DNA from: an uncultured Bacteroidaceae bacterium
Lineage (GTDB): Bacteria > Bacteroidota > Bacteroidia > Bacteroidales > Bacteroidaceae
Assembly (NCBI GenBank): GCA_905234605.1
Contig: CAJOIE010000017.1
Span: 1 to 34,235, forward strand
Direction of reading: 5' to 3'
DNA length: 34,235 nucleotides
Shown here: piece by piece, positions 1 through 7,429 of the stretch
How the letters are laid out: the number at the start of each line of letters is the position of its first letter
Position numbering within the stretch: the first letter of the stretch is position 1
The notes under the pieces: generated by a model
Told to the model about the DNA's origin: nothing
Database searches by the model: none
The model's input: the letters and a program-made list of their open reading frames with translations, nothing else
Made by a program: the position numbers and the translations under genes

Positions 1-44
1 GGATTTACCCGGTTGGTGAAAGTCGGTTAATCAAGAATAAAGTG
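1..44. repeat. Left terminal inverted repeat of the IS
   Basis: These 44 bases are the exact reverse complement of 1387-1430. The match stops at base 45. The stop codon of the transposase (31-33) lies inside the repeat. Confidence 0.93.
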
Positions 45-915
45 TGGCCAGCCTGTACATAAAGAACTTGATGTCTCCAACTCCTCTGAATTGTGTTCTG
101 AAAGCCTTGATCTTGGCATTGAATGATTCCGCTGATGCGTTTGTGAGCCTGTTCTGGAAGTAGTTGACGATGGTGGCGTTATGGTTTTCAAATGTTTCTA
201 TGACCTTGCTGAATCCATCATCGCCAAAGGCTTCCACCTTGTTGTACCATCTGGCAAGGTTGAGCCTGGCCTCTGCCGGTTTGGATTTCTTGTTGAAGAT
301 GTCAACGAGTTCAAGGTATATGTTGTATGCCTGCTCCAACTTTGGGAACATCCTGAAGAGGATGACGGCCCTTGCCTGCTGCTGGGCATTCCATTTCGAC
401 TTGTGCATGAGGATGATGTGGCGGCTGCGTGCCATGATCTGCGGCTTTGTCTCTCCGTTTTCCATCCTCTGAGGTTCCCATTCGCCGACAAGGTCTTTTT
501 CTGCCCTGGTATGTGCGGCCTTGTGCTTGGCGCGATGTGCCTTGACGGCTCTGTTCTCTTCGGCAAGCACCTGCCAGCGGAAGCCTATCCTCATCTGGTC
601 AATGGCATCCGTCACCAGTTGCTGGACATGGAAGCGGTCATTGATGAGCACCGCCTTTGGGAACACAGTCTTCACTGTCAGCATCATGGCTGAGGACAAA
701 TCCGTCGTTACGGTCTTTACCCTGCGACGAATCTCACGAGGGACTTTCTTGAGTATCGCTGACACAACGTCCGAAGCCACGCCTCGCACCATTGCAGCCA
801 GGGTGCCCTTGCCGCCATGGGCCGCTTTGTTGGTCAGGATGGTATAGACCTCGCCATTGGACAGACAGGTTTCATCCAGGCTCATGTCATCACCGATATT
901 TTTGGGGAAAAGCAT
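31..915 (-). CDS. ISL3-family transposase, catalytic part (second frame)
   Basis: This 294-residue frame carries the DDE domain of an ISL3 transposase, which cuts and joins the IS ends. Visible catalytic candidates are Asp14 (in SLDET), Asp72 (in TTDLSSAM) and Glu263 (in NASAESFNAKIKAFR); the last motif is typical of ISL3 enzymes. The same frame stays open upstream of the first ATG as far as about 1060 and there encodes a helix-turn-helix-like stretch (ISTLAARNGLNGQTLRKQY). The ATG at 915 is therefore probably not the natural start: the functional product should be a fusion with the frame at 1046-1357 made by frameshifting. The stop codon lies within the left terminal repeat. Confidence 0.85.
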   Translation of the reverse strand: MLFPKNIGDDMSLDETCLSNGEVYTILTNKAAHGGKGTLAAMVRGVASDVVSAILKKVPREIRRRVKTVTTDLSSAMMLTVKTVFPKAVLINDRFHVQQLVTDAIDQMRIGFRWQVLAEENRAVKAHRAKHKAAHTRAEKDLVGEWEPQRMENGETKPQIMARSRHIILMHKSKWNAQQQARAVILFRMFPKLEQAYNIYLELVDIFNKKSKPAEARLNLARWYNKVEAFGDDGFSKVIETFENHNATIVNYFQNRLTNASAESFNAKIKAFRTQFRGVGDIKFFMYRLATLYS

Positions 916-1045
916 GTACTCCTCGGCATGCTCCAGCTGCTCCCACTGCCGGTAGTCGCTGATCTTCTCCTTATACTGTTTGCGGAGTGTCTGGCCGTTC
1001 AGACCATTGCGAGCAGCAAGTGTGGAGATGCTTACGGGCGTGGAC

Positions 1046-1357
1046 TCAATCTCCCTCTTTTAAAAAAGATACGAACTCGGCGTTCAGATGCGTCTCGTCG
1101 TATTCTGACAGTTCCCACTCGTAGCTGAATATCTCACCAGTATCCTTGTCAAGCCACTTACGCTTGCGTACATGCAAGTGAGTGGCACGCCCCCGAATCG
1201 GAAAGTCCTGGATTGTATGGTACTCGCCGAAACCATGGGAGATGATGGAGGAGTTCTTCTTGTCCTCACGCATCTGAATCTTCTTCTCGTCAAGCCATAT
1301 GTCGAAACGAGAGGCTGTCTTCTCAAATTTGGCAACCTCAAAGTTGTCTATCAGCAC
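1046..1357 (-). CDS. ISAon1-like transposase N-terminal region (first frame)
   Basis: This 103-residue frame corresponds to the separately annotated N-terminal region of ISAon1-like transposases. It is rich in charged residues, with no catalytic motif and no signal peptide; it likely belongs to the DNA-end-binding part. It ends a few codons after the run TTTTTTAAAA, where the second frame takes over. Read through with a +1 shift, the join is FLK followed by REIESTPVSI and the helix-turn-helix segment, which makes a continuous, sensible protein. Alone it is unlikely to be functional. Confidence 0.75.
   Translation of the reverse strand: MLIDNFEVAKFEKTASRFDIWLDEKKIQMREDKKNSSIISHGFGEYHTIQDFPIRGRATHLHVRKRKWLDKDTGEIFSYEWELSEYDETHLNAEFVSFLKEGD
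1058..1067 (-). other. Candidate frameshift site joining the two transposase frames
   Basis: On the coding strand this is TTTTTTAAAA, read as TCT TTT TTA AAA GAG in the first frame. The catalytic frame is offset by +1 (equivalently -2) and is closed upstream by a TAA that overlaps this run. The switch must therefore happen here or in the 15 bases before the first-frame TGA. A homopolymer run of this kind fits ribosomal slippage or transcriptional slippage. Confidence 0.5.
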
Positions 1358-1386
1358 ATTGGGTATGATTCATGCTGCAAACGTAG

Positions 1387-1430
1387 CACTTTATTCTTGA
1401 TTAACCGACTTTCACCAACCGGGTAAATCC
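1387..1430. repeat. Right terminal inverted repeat of the IS
   Basis: Exact reverse complement of bases 1-44. It lies 30 bp upstream of the start of the first transposase frame, so it probably also holds or borders the transposase promoter. Confidence 0.93.
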
Positions 1431-1446
1431 GCTGAGCCGTCAGCAC

Positions 1447-1557
1447 GACTTTCAGTAACTCAAGAGTTAAGCCAAAGGTTCATATAGTGAGTGCTCCTAC
1501 ATGAAACCATCTGGCTTAACTCCACAGACCTGTGCACTTTCACCGTTGGTGAAAGTC
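1447..1557. repeat. Palindrome-rich spacer, possible decayed IS end or MITE
   Basis: Three nested or adjacent inverted repeats fill the spacer between the IS and trpB. An 11-bp perfect pair GAGTTAAGCCA/TGGCTTAACTC lies at 1464-1474 and 1512-1522, with further imperfect pairing inside. A 9-bp perfect palindrome ACTTTCACC-GTT-GGTGAAAGT lies at 1536-1556. An outer 8-bp pair GACTTTCA/TGAAAGTC lies at 1447-1454 and 1550-1557. The words GGTGAAAGTC and GACTTTCA also occur in the terminal repeats of the neighbouring IS. The segment may be a small non-autonomous relative of the IS, or simply the structured 3' end of the trpB transcript; there is no T-run to mark a terminator. Confidence 0.45.
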
Positions 1558-1597
1558 AGGGAAATGACACCTGGTCAAACGGCAAATGACAACCGTT

Positions 1598-2965
1598 TTA
1601 TATTACCTTCTCCAGCTTGGCCAGATTGGCAGCCACCTGCTCGTCGGTGACCTCGTAGTTCTGGAGGCTGTGGGCGAAGTACTGGTCGTAGGCCGTCATG
1701 TCGATGAGGCCGTGTCCGCTGAGGTTGAAGAGAATGACACGCTCCTCGCCTGTCTCACGGCATCGGTTGGCCTCGCGTATGGTGGCAGCTATGGCGTGGC
1801 AGCTCTCGGGAGCGGGTATGATGCCCTCTGCACGTGCGAAGAGCACCCCTGCATCGAAGCTCTCAATCTGCTGTATGTCGACAGCCTTCATGAGGCCGTC
1901 CTTGAGCAGTTGGCTGACAATGGTGCCTGCGCCGTGGTAGCGCAGACCTCCGGCATGTATGCTGGCAGGCATGAAGTTGTGGCCAAGGGTGTACATGGGC
2001 AAGAGAGGGGTGTAGCCTGCCTCGTCGCCGAAGTCATACTGGAACTGGCCTCGGGTGAGCTTTGGGCACGACGCAGGCTCGGCGGCTATATACTGCGTGG
2101 CACGTCCCTCAAGAATGGTGTGGCGCATGAATGGGAAGGCAATACCGCCGAAGTTGCTGCCGCCACCGAAGCATGCTATTATGACGTCGGGGTATTCGCC
2201 CGCCATGGCCATCTGCTTCTCTGCCTCCAGACCGATGACAGTCTGATGCAGACTGACGTGCGAGAGTACGGAGCCGAGGGTATATTTGCAGTTTGGAGTG
2301 CTCACAGCGAGTTCTATAGCCTCGGATATAGCAGTGCCGAGCGAGCCCTGGTTGGCAGGGTCGCGGGTGAGAATGTCCTTTCCGGCGCGTGTGCTCATGG
2401 ATGGCGAGGCTTCCACACTGGCACCGAATGTCTGCATGATGCTGCGTCGGTATGGTTTCTGGTTGTAGCTTATCTTGACCTGATATACGGCACACTCGAG
2501 GCCGAACACCTTGGCGGCATAGGAGAGTGCGGCTCCCCACTGTCCGGCACCAGTCTCGGTGGTAATATTGGTCACGCCTTGCTTCTTATTGTAGTATGCC
2601 TGGGCGAGAGCTGAGTTGAGTTTATGGCTGCCTACGGGGCTGACACTCTCGTTCTTGAAGTAGATATGTGCCGGGGTGCCGAGAGCTTTTTCGAGTCCGT
2701 AGGCTCGCACGAGAGGCGTAGAGCGGTAGTACTTGTACATGTCGCGCACCTCGTCGGGGATGTCGATCCACGCATCGGTCTGATTGAGTTCCTGTCGTGC
2801 AAGCTCTTCGGCAAAAATGGGGAACAGATCCTCGGGGCGCAAGGGCTCCTTGGTAGCTGGATTGAGCGGCGGCAATGGTTTGTTGACCATGTCGGCCTGA
2901 ATGTTGTACCACTGACGAGGTATGTCGTCCTCGGCAAGGAAATAGCGTTTCTGCTGTGTGTTCAT
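1598..2965 (-). CDS. trpB: Tryptophan synthase beta chain, TrpB2 type
   Basis: A 455-residue PLP enzyme that condenses indole with serine to give tryptophan in the cytoplasm. Lys115 in VGSHKLNSA is the PLP-binding lysine, Glu137 in ETGAGQWG the conserved glutamate, and GGGSN (267-271) the phosphate-binding loop. The long N-terminus and QWG in place of the QHG of classical TrpB1 place it in the TrpB2 class, known from archaea and many bacteria. No trpA or other trp gene lies nearby, so it stands alone, as TrpB2 often does; it may salvage indole. The ATG at 2965 gives the family-length N-terminus. Downstream is the structured spacer and then the IS. Confidence 0.93.
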   Translation of the reverse strand: MNTQQKRYFLAEDDIPRQWYNIQADMVNKPLPPLNPATKEPLRPEDLFPIFAEELARQELNQTDAWIDIPDEVRDMYKYYRSTPLVRAYGLEKALGTPAHIYFKNESVSPVGSHKLNSALAQAYYNKKQGVTNITTETGAGQWGAALSYAAKVFGLECAVYQVKISYNQKPYRRSIMQTFGASVEASPSMSTRAGKDILTRDPANQGSLGTAISEAIELAVSTPNCKYTLGSVLSHVSLHQTVIGLEAEKQMAMAGEYPDVIIACFGGGSNFGGIAFPFMRHTILEGRATQYIAAEPASCPKLTRGQFQYDFGDEAGYTPLLPMYTLGHNFMPASIHAGGLRYHGAGTIVSQLLKDGLMKAVDIQQIESFDAGVLFARAEGIIPAPESCHAIAATIREANRCRETGEERVILFNLSGHGLIDMTAYDQYFAHSLQNYEVTDEQVAANLAKLEKVI

Positions 2966-2981
2966 GGTAATTATTTTTGGG

Positions 2982-3023
2982 ATAGGGGTTATAGGGAATT
3001 AATAGGAACTATAGGAATATAGG
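2982..3023. repeat. Five phased ATAGG repeats upstream of trpB
   Basis: ATAGG occurs at 2982, 2991, 3002, 3011 and 3019, spaced 9, 11, 9 and 8 bases apart. The block lies 17-58 bases upstream of the trpB start. It is AT-rich and unlike the GC-rich surroundings. No consensus TAnnTTTG promoter box was found here, so the repeat may overlap the real control region or may be a simple expansion. Confidence 0.6.
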
Positions 3024-3095
3024 AATGTGCTGGAATGGAGCGAAGCTGGCGGGATGCTGCAGACAAAGCTGGCAGCAGCAGACGGAGCGGGATGC

Positions 3096-3136
3096 AGCTT
3101 GGCGGCAGCAGGCATCTTGCCTGCCTGCCGCCAGCT
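3096..3136 (-). terminator. Strong GC-rich hairpin after the TPR gene
   Basis: The arms 3096-3114 and 3118-3136 pair almost completely (GGCGGCAG-CAGGCA against its complement) with one bulge and a 3-base loop. It begins 8 bases past the stop of the minus-strand TPR gene. There is no U-run on either strand, so it may work as an RNA 3'-end stabiliser rather than a classical intrinsic terminator. Confidence 0.5.
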
Positions 3137-3144
3137 CTGCTGTT

Positions 3145-4428
3145 TTAGTCGCCTACGATGGCATTCATCTCGGCTTCCTTGGCCTTGTTGTCGAGGATAT
3201 AGTAGACGGTGCGCAGTCGTGTGGCCCACTTCATCACCTCGCCGGGTTCCAGCTCCTGCACCTTGAGGAAGTAGGGCTCGGCCTTGGCATACTCGGCACG
3301 CACCTTGGCAATCTCTGCTTCGCGCTGCTTTACGGTCATGTTGCGACCGTTGAGGGCATCGTTGAGGTCGTAGCCATGATTGGAGTAGCACACGCCGGCA
3401 TTGTAGTAGGCATCGGCAAACTCAGGATCGGCAGCTATGGCACGGTCAAAGTATGTGATAGCGGTGAGGTATTCCTTGTTGTTCATGTACACGAGGCCCC
3501 GGGCATAGTTGCCGAGACGGCTGTCCTCGTCGGCTTCCAGGAGGGCATCCACGAAAGCTGTGGCAGAAGGCACATCCTCATGGTTGAAGTAGTAGGCCAG
3601 GATATTCTGCGCCAGGGCATCGTTGGCTGTCGGGTCCTCAAGCACCACTTGCTGGCCGGCGGCAAGCCATGCGGTGGTGTCACCTTGTTCGATGAGCGAC
3701 GTGAGCCACAGCTGGTTCACCTGCTGTTTCTCCTCCTCATAGGCCTTGGCCTGTGGGATGTAGTGTGCCATGGTCTTGAAGTCCTTGTTGTCGAAGTATG
3801 CTGCCAGACAGGCGTAGTAGGCAATCTGCGGAGTCTGCTCATCGACGGTCAGCTGCTGCGCATCGGCACCGAGTATGGTGTAGCGGCTGGGATAGTCGAG
3901 CCAACGCAAGAAGGCCTCCTTGGCCTTGGCATAGTCGTGATTGCCGAAGAACATCTGTCCGCAATAAGCTATATATGGGCGGAAGCGCACCACATTGAGT
4001 TTGTTGGGCTGGGTGTAGGGATCTTTGTCGCCTTTCAGGCCCAGTCTCTGCACGGCCTGATAGCATTCCTCGTAGGCATCGAGAGCAGCGAAGACGTTTG
4101 CCGCAAAGGCGGCAGTGTCGGTTGGCTCGTGTGCAATGATGTTGTTGAGCAGAGGGTTGAAGATGTATGTGTGGAGCGAGGCCTTGATGTCCCATGCGTT
4201 AGCCAGTTCCTTGACCGTTTCGGGGCTGTTGACGGCGGCATCGACCATGGCCATGCATTGTGCGAGTTTAGCCTGCAACTCGGCATCCTCCTTGGGAGTG
4301 CGCTGATTGTTGGCAACGAGGTTCTGCACTTCTTCCTTCAGGTAGCGCGCCTTACGCACCACCTTGTCCTGTGCGGCCATTGACATGGTCATGCCTGCAA
4401 GGACGAGAGTCAGTAAAAGCTTTTTCAT
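3145..4428 (-). CDS. Exported tetratricopeptide-repeat protein
   Basis: A 427-residue protein with a clear Sec signal peptide: MKK, a hydrophobic stretch, and a cleavage site around SMAAQ. It is therefore probably periplasmic. The body is all-helical. The clearest TPR unit is at about residues 290-330 (GNYARGLVYMNNKEYLTAIT... AIAADPEFADAYYNAGVCY); earlier helices such as FFGNHDYAKAKEAFLRWLD look like further, divergent repeats. TPR arrays bind partner proteins and no catalytic motif is visible. It lies 205 bp downstream of gyrA on the same strand, an arrangement I recall from other Bacteroidales, with its own possible promoter in the gap. The precise role is unknown. Confidence 0.8.
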   Translation of the reverse strand: MKKLLLTLVLAGMTMSMAAQDKVVRKARYLKEEVQNLVANNQRTPKEDAELQAKLAQCMAMVDAAVNSPETVKELANAWDIKASLHTYIFNPLLNNIIAHEPTDTAAFAANVFAALDAYEECYQAVQRLGLKGDKDPYTQPNKLNVVRFRPYIAYCGQMFFGNHDYAKAKEAFLRWLDYPSRYTILGADAQQLTVDEQTPQIAYYACLAAYFDNKDFKTMAHYIPQAKAYEEEKQQVNQLWLTSLIEQGDTTAWLAAGQQVVLEDPTANDALAQNILAYYFNHEDVPSATAFVDALLEADEDSRLGNYARGLVYMNNKEYLTAITYFDRAIAADPEFADAYYNAGVCYSNHGYDLNDALNGRNMTVKQREAEIAKVRAEYAKAEPYFLKVQELEPGEVMKWATRLRTVYYILDNKAKEAEMNAIVGD

Positions 4429-4595
4429 ACTTTGTGTTCTATGTAGAAGGTTTATTGTTTATGTTTAGTGAGAGTGTCGCGCATGCCGTCTGTGAGAGGT
4501 GAAACGGTTAGACGTCTGTTGCCTTTCGACGGCTAAATAAGCAATAATGTACAGAGCAGATGGCCTGCATCGCATTCTTTTGCACACTTATTAAG

Positions 4596-4603
4596 CAAAT
4601 TTA
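4596..4603 (-). promoter_or_regulatory. Possible -7 box (TAAATTTG) for the TPR gene
   Basis: On the minus strand this reads TAAATTTG, matching the Bacteroidota -7 consensus TAnnTTTG. It lies between the gyrA stop and the TPR start, with a leader of roughly 160 bases. No TTTG box is visible at the -33 position. Confidence 0.3.
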
Positions 4604-4633
4604 GCTTTCGGGCGGCTCGTCGCGGCCTCTCCC

Positions 4634-7183
4634 CTACTCCTCAGTGGGTGTCTTGCGGTCGAGTGTCAGCGTCTGCCCGTCGGAGAGCTGGGTGGGGTCT
4701 GGGATGTCGGTTGCTCGGTCTTCCTCGGGGGTGCCTTCCTCGTCGGCAGGCACCACGCAGACATTGGCAATGGTGTCTCCGCGCTTCTGCAGCTCAATGA
4801 GCTTGACGCCCTGTGTGGCACGTCCCTGCACCTTGATGTTGTCGAGACTGAGACGCAGTGTGATGCCGCTCTTGTTGATAATCATCAGGTCCTCGTCGTC
4901 GCGCACCAGCTTGATGGCCATGAGCTGTCCTGTCTTCTCGGTCACCTCGAGCGTCTTCACGCCCTTGCCGCCGCGGTTGGTGACGCGATAGTCGGCCACG
5001 GATGAGCGTTTGCCATAGCCGCGCTCGCTCACCACGAGGATGGTCTCGCGCTCAGGGTCGTTGACGGCTATCATGCCCACCACCTCGTCGGCCTCATCGA
5101 GCTGCATGCCTCGCACGCCTGTGGCACCGCGTCCCATGGCGCGCACGGCCGACTCGTTGAAGCGTATGGCACGTCCGGCACGGTTGGCCAGCACTATCTC
5201 GTTGTCGCCATTTGTGAGCACCACGTCGATGACACGGTCGCCCTCTTCTATGTTGATGGCTATGATGCCATTGGCACGTGGACGGGCGTAGGCTGTGAGC
5301 GATGTCTTCTTGACGATGCCCTGCTGTGTGCAGAAGATGATATAGTGGTTAGCCGTGAAGTCGGCATCTGCCAACTTGCGCACATAGAGGCAGGCGTTGA
5401 TGGCATCGTCGGCTTCGATGTTGAGCATGTTCTGGATGGCACGTCCCTTCGAGGCCTTGTTGCCCTCGGGTATGTCGTAGACCTTGAGCCAGTAGCAGCG
5501 TCCCTTGCGGGTGAAGAAGAGCATGGTGTTGTGCATCGTGGCTCGATAGATGTGCTCTATGAAGTCGGCATCGCGCGTGGAGGAGCCCTTGGCACCTATG
5601 CCGCCACGGTTCTGTGTGCGGAACTCCGAGAGTGGCGTGCGCTTGATATATCCCATGTGGCTGATGGTTATCACCACCTCATCGTCGGCATAGAAGTCCT
5701 CGGGGTTGAACTCTTCGCTCGAATAGACAATCTCCGAGCGGCGCGGGTCGCCGAAGCGTGCCTTCACATCGATGAGCTCGTCCTTGATGACCTTCCAGCA
5801 GAGGGCATCGTCGGTGAGTATCTGTGTGTAGTAGTCTATCTTGCGCATGAGCTCGTCGAACTCGGCATGCAGCTTCTCCTGCTGCAAGCCCGTGAGCTGC
5901 GAGAGGCGCATGTCGACGATGGCTTTCGACTGCAGCTCGTCGAGGCTGAACCGCTGCTGCAGGGCTTCCTGTGCTGCCTGTGGGCTGCGGCTGGCCTTGA
6001 TGATGCGCACCACCTCGTCGATATTGTCGGAGGCTATTATCAGGCCTTGCAGTATGTGGGCACGCTCCTCGGCCTTGCGCTTGTCGTACTCCGTGCGTCG
6101 CACCACCACGTCGTGGCGGTGGTCGACGAAGCAGCTGATCATGTCGCGCAGGGTGAGCAGTTTGGGTCGGCCACCGACCAAGGCTATGCTGTTCACGGAG
6201 AACGAGGTCTGTAGCTGTGTCAGCTTATATAGCTTATTCAGCACCACGTTGGCATTGAAGTCGCGCTTCACGTCGATGACTATGCGCATACCCTCGCGGT
6301 CGCTCTCGTCGTTGACATTGCTGATGCCCTCTATCTTGTGCTCGCCCACGAGGTCGGCTATATACTTGATGAGCTCTGCCTTGTTGACGCCATAGGGTAT
6401 CTCGGAGACGACAATCTTGTCGTGCTGCTCGCCAGGCTCTATCTCGGCGCGGGCGCGCATGACGATGCGTCCGCGCCCTGTCTCGTAGGCCTCGCGCACG
6501 CCCTGCATGCCATAGATGAACGCTCCTGTGGGGAAGTCGGGAGCCTTCACATACTGCATGAGGCCCTCGACGTCGATGTCGCGGTTGTCGATATATGCGA
6601 TACAGGCATCTATCACCTCGCCCAGGTTGTGGGTGGGAATGTTCGTGGCCATGCCCACGGCAATGCCTGTGGCACCGTTCACCAGGAGGTTGGGGATGAG
6701 CGTAGGCATCACGCTGGGCTCCTTGAGCGACCCATCGAAGTTGTCGTCCATGTCGACGGTCTCCTTCTCCAGGTCCTGCATCATGGCCTCGCCCATCAGC
6801 GAGAGGCGTGCCTCGGTGTAACGCATGGCAGCCGGCGAGTCGCCGTCGACGGAGCCGAAGTTGCCCTGACCGTCGACAAGGGTGTAGCGCATGTTCCAGT
6901 CCTGTGCCAGGCGCACCATGGCGAAATAGACCGAGGAGTCGCCATGCGGATGGTAGTGGCCGAGCACATTGCCCACCGTGCGGGCACACTTGCGGTAGTC
7001 CTTGTCGTGGGTGTTGCCGTCCTGACGCATACCGTAGAGTATGCGGCGATGCACGGGTTTGAAACCGTCGCGCGCATCGGGCAGTGCACGGGCCACGATT
7101 ACCGACATTGAGTAGTCGAGGAACGAGGAGCGCATCTCCCGCTCAATGTCGACCTTGATAATTCTGTCTTCAGAGTCTTGCAT
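4634..7183 (-). CDS. gyrA: DNA gyrase subunit A
   Basis: An 849-residue subunit of the A2B2 gyrase that cuts and rejoins DNA to introduce negative supercoils. The catalytic tyrosine is Tyr122 in AAMRYTEARL. The quinolone-resistance region reads HPHGDSSVYFAMVRLAQ (residues 78-94), with Asp82 and Ser83 intact and Phe87 where E. coli has Asp. The C-terminal beta-pinwheel carries the GyrA-box-like sequences NRGGIGAKG and NRGGKGVK. The tail is acidic and rich in Asp, Glu, Pro and Thr (from about residue 815). gyrB is not in the window. clpC lies upstream on the same strand, 246 bp away behind a strong hairpin. Confidence 0.97.
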   Translation of the reverse strand: MQDSEDRIIKVDIEREMRSSFLDYSMSVIVARALPDARDGFKPVHRRILYGMRQDGNTHDKDYRKCARTVGNVLGHYHPHGDSSVYFAMVRLAQDWNMRYTLVDGQGNFGSVDGDSPAAMRYTEARLSLMGEAMMQDLEKETVDMDDNFDGSLKEPSVMPTLIPNLLVNGATGIAVGMATNIPTHNLGEVIDACIAYIDNRDIDVEGLMQYVKAPDFPTGAFIYGMQGVREAYETGRGRIVMRARAEIEPGEQHDKIVVSEIPYGVNKAELIKYIADLVGEHKIEGISNVNDESDREGMRIVIDVKRDFNANVVLNKLYKLTQLQTSFSVNSIALVGGRPKLLTLRDMISCFVDHRHDVVVRRTEYDKRKAEERAHILQGLIIASDNIDEVVRIIKASRSPQAAQEALQQRFSLDELQSKAIVDMRLSQLTGLQQEKLHAEFDELMRKIDYYTQILTDDALCWKVIKDELIDVKARFGDPRRSEIVYSSEEFNPEDFYADDEVVITISHMGYIKRTPLSEFRTQNRGGIGAKGSSTRDADFIEHIYRATMHNTMLFFTRKGRCYWLKVYDIPEGNKASKGRAIQNMLNIEADDAINACLYVRKLADADFTANHYIIFCTQQGIVKKTSLTAYARPRANGIIAINIEEGDRVIDVVLTNGDNEIVLANRAGRAIRFNESAVRAMGRGATGVRGMQLDEADEVVGMIAVNDPERETILVVSERGYGKRSSVADYRVTNRGGKGVKTLEVTEKTGQLMAIKLVRDDEDLMIINKSGITLRLSLDNIKVQGRATQGVKLIELQKRGDTIANVCVVPADEEGTPEEDRATDIPDPTQLSDGQTLTLDRKTPTEE

Positions 7184-7331
7184 GTCTTAGTAGTATGGAT
7201 GAAATGAGTTTGTCAGAGAGGGTGCAGGGTGTTGGGCCGACAGCGTGCATGTAAACATTTTTCTCCATGCAGGGTGTCGCAAAAGTCCCTGTAGGGCCTT
7301 AAATGGGGCAAAACGGGCATAAGCTGAAATG

Positions 7332-7381
7332 CCGACAGCCCTAAAAGCGTTCCAAAAGTAACGCTTTTAGGGCAATCGGCA
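7332..7381 (-). terminator. Long hairpin between clpC and gyrA
   Basis: A 13-bp perfect stem CCCTAAAAGCGTT/AACGCTTTTAGGG (7340-7352 and 7361-7373) with an 8-base loop is extended, past a 3x3 internal loop, by GCCGA/TCGGC (7332-7336 and 7377-7381). It begins 49 bases after the clpC stop. No U-run follows on the minus strand. It may be a terminator or a copy of a dispersed intergenic repeat. Confidence 0.55.
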
Positions 7382-7429
7382 AGGGGTGTGAACGGTGAAA
7401 ATGGGGTGCAGGATCGTCTTCGCGGCCGT

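Larger units (their letters stand above)
1..1430 (-). mobile_element. ISL3-family insertion sequence, ISAon1-like, complete
   Basis: A 1430-bp element is bounded by perfect 44-bp inverted repeats and carries two minus-strand reading frames that together make one DDE transposase. The two-frame layout, with a short N-terminal part followed by an ISL3-type catalytic part, is the known pattern of ISAon1-like elements in Bacteroidota. The window starts on the first base of the left repeat, so the target duplication (about 8 bp in ISL3 elements) cannot be checked. A start exactly at an IS end is also what an assembly break at a multi-copy repeat would give. Both frames are open apart from the frameshift, so the copy looks recent and probably active. 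Confidence 0.88.

Noticed and set aside
1586..2614. Plus-strand frame of 342 codons opposite trpB
   Set aside because: Antisense shadow of a gene with all catalytic residues present.
3025..4383. Plus-strand frame of 452 codons opposite the TPR protein
   Set aside because: Its Val/Gly/Leu-rich product has no family character, and the minus-strand gene has a signal peptide and TPR units.
5345..7111. Long plus-strand frames opposite gyrA (289 and 257 codons)
   Set aside because: Antisense shadows of a well-supported gene, with no protein family character.
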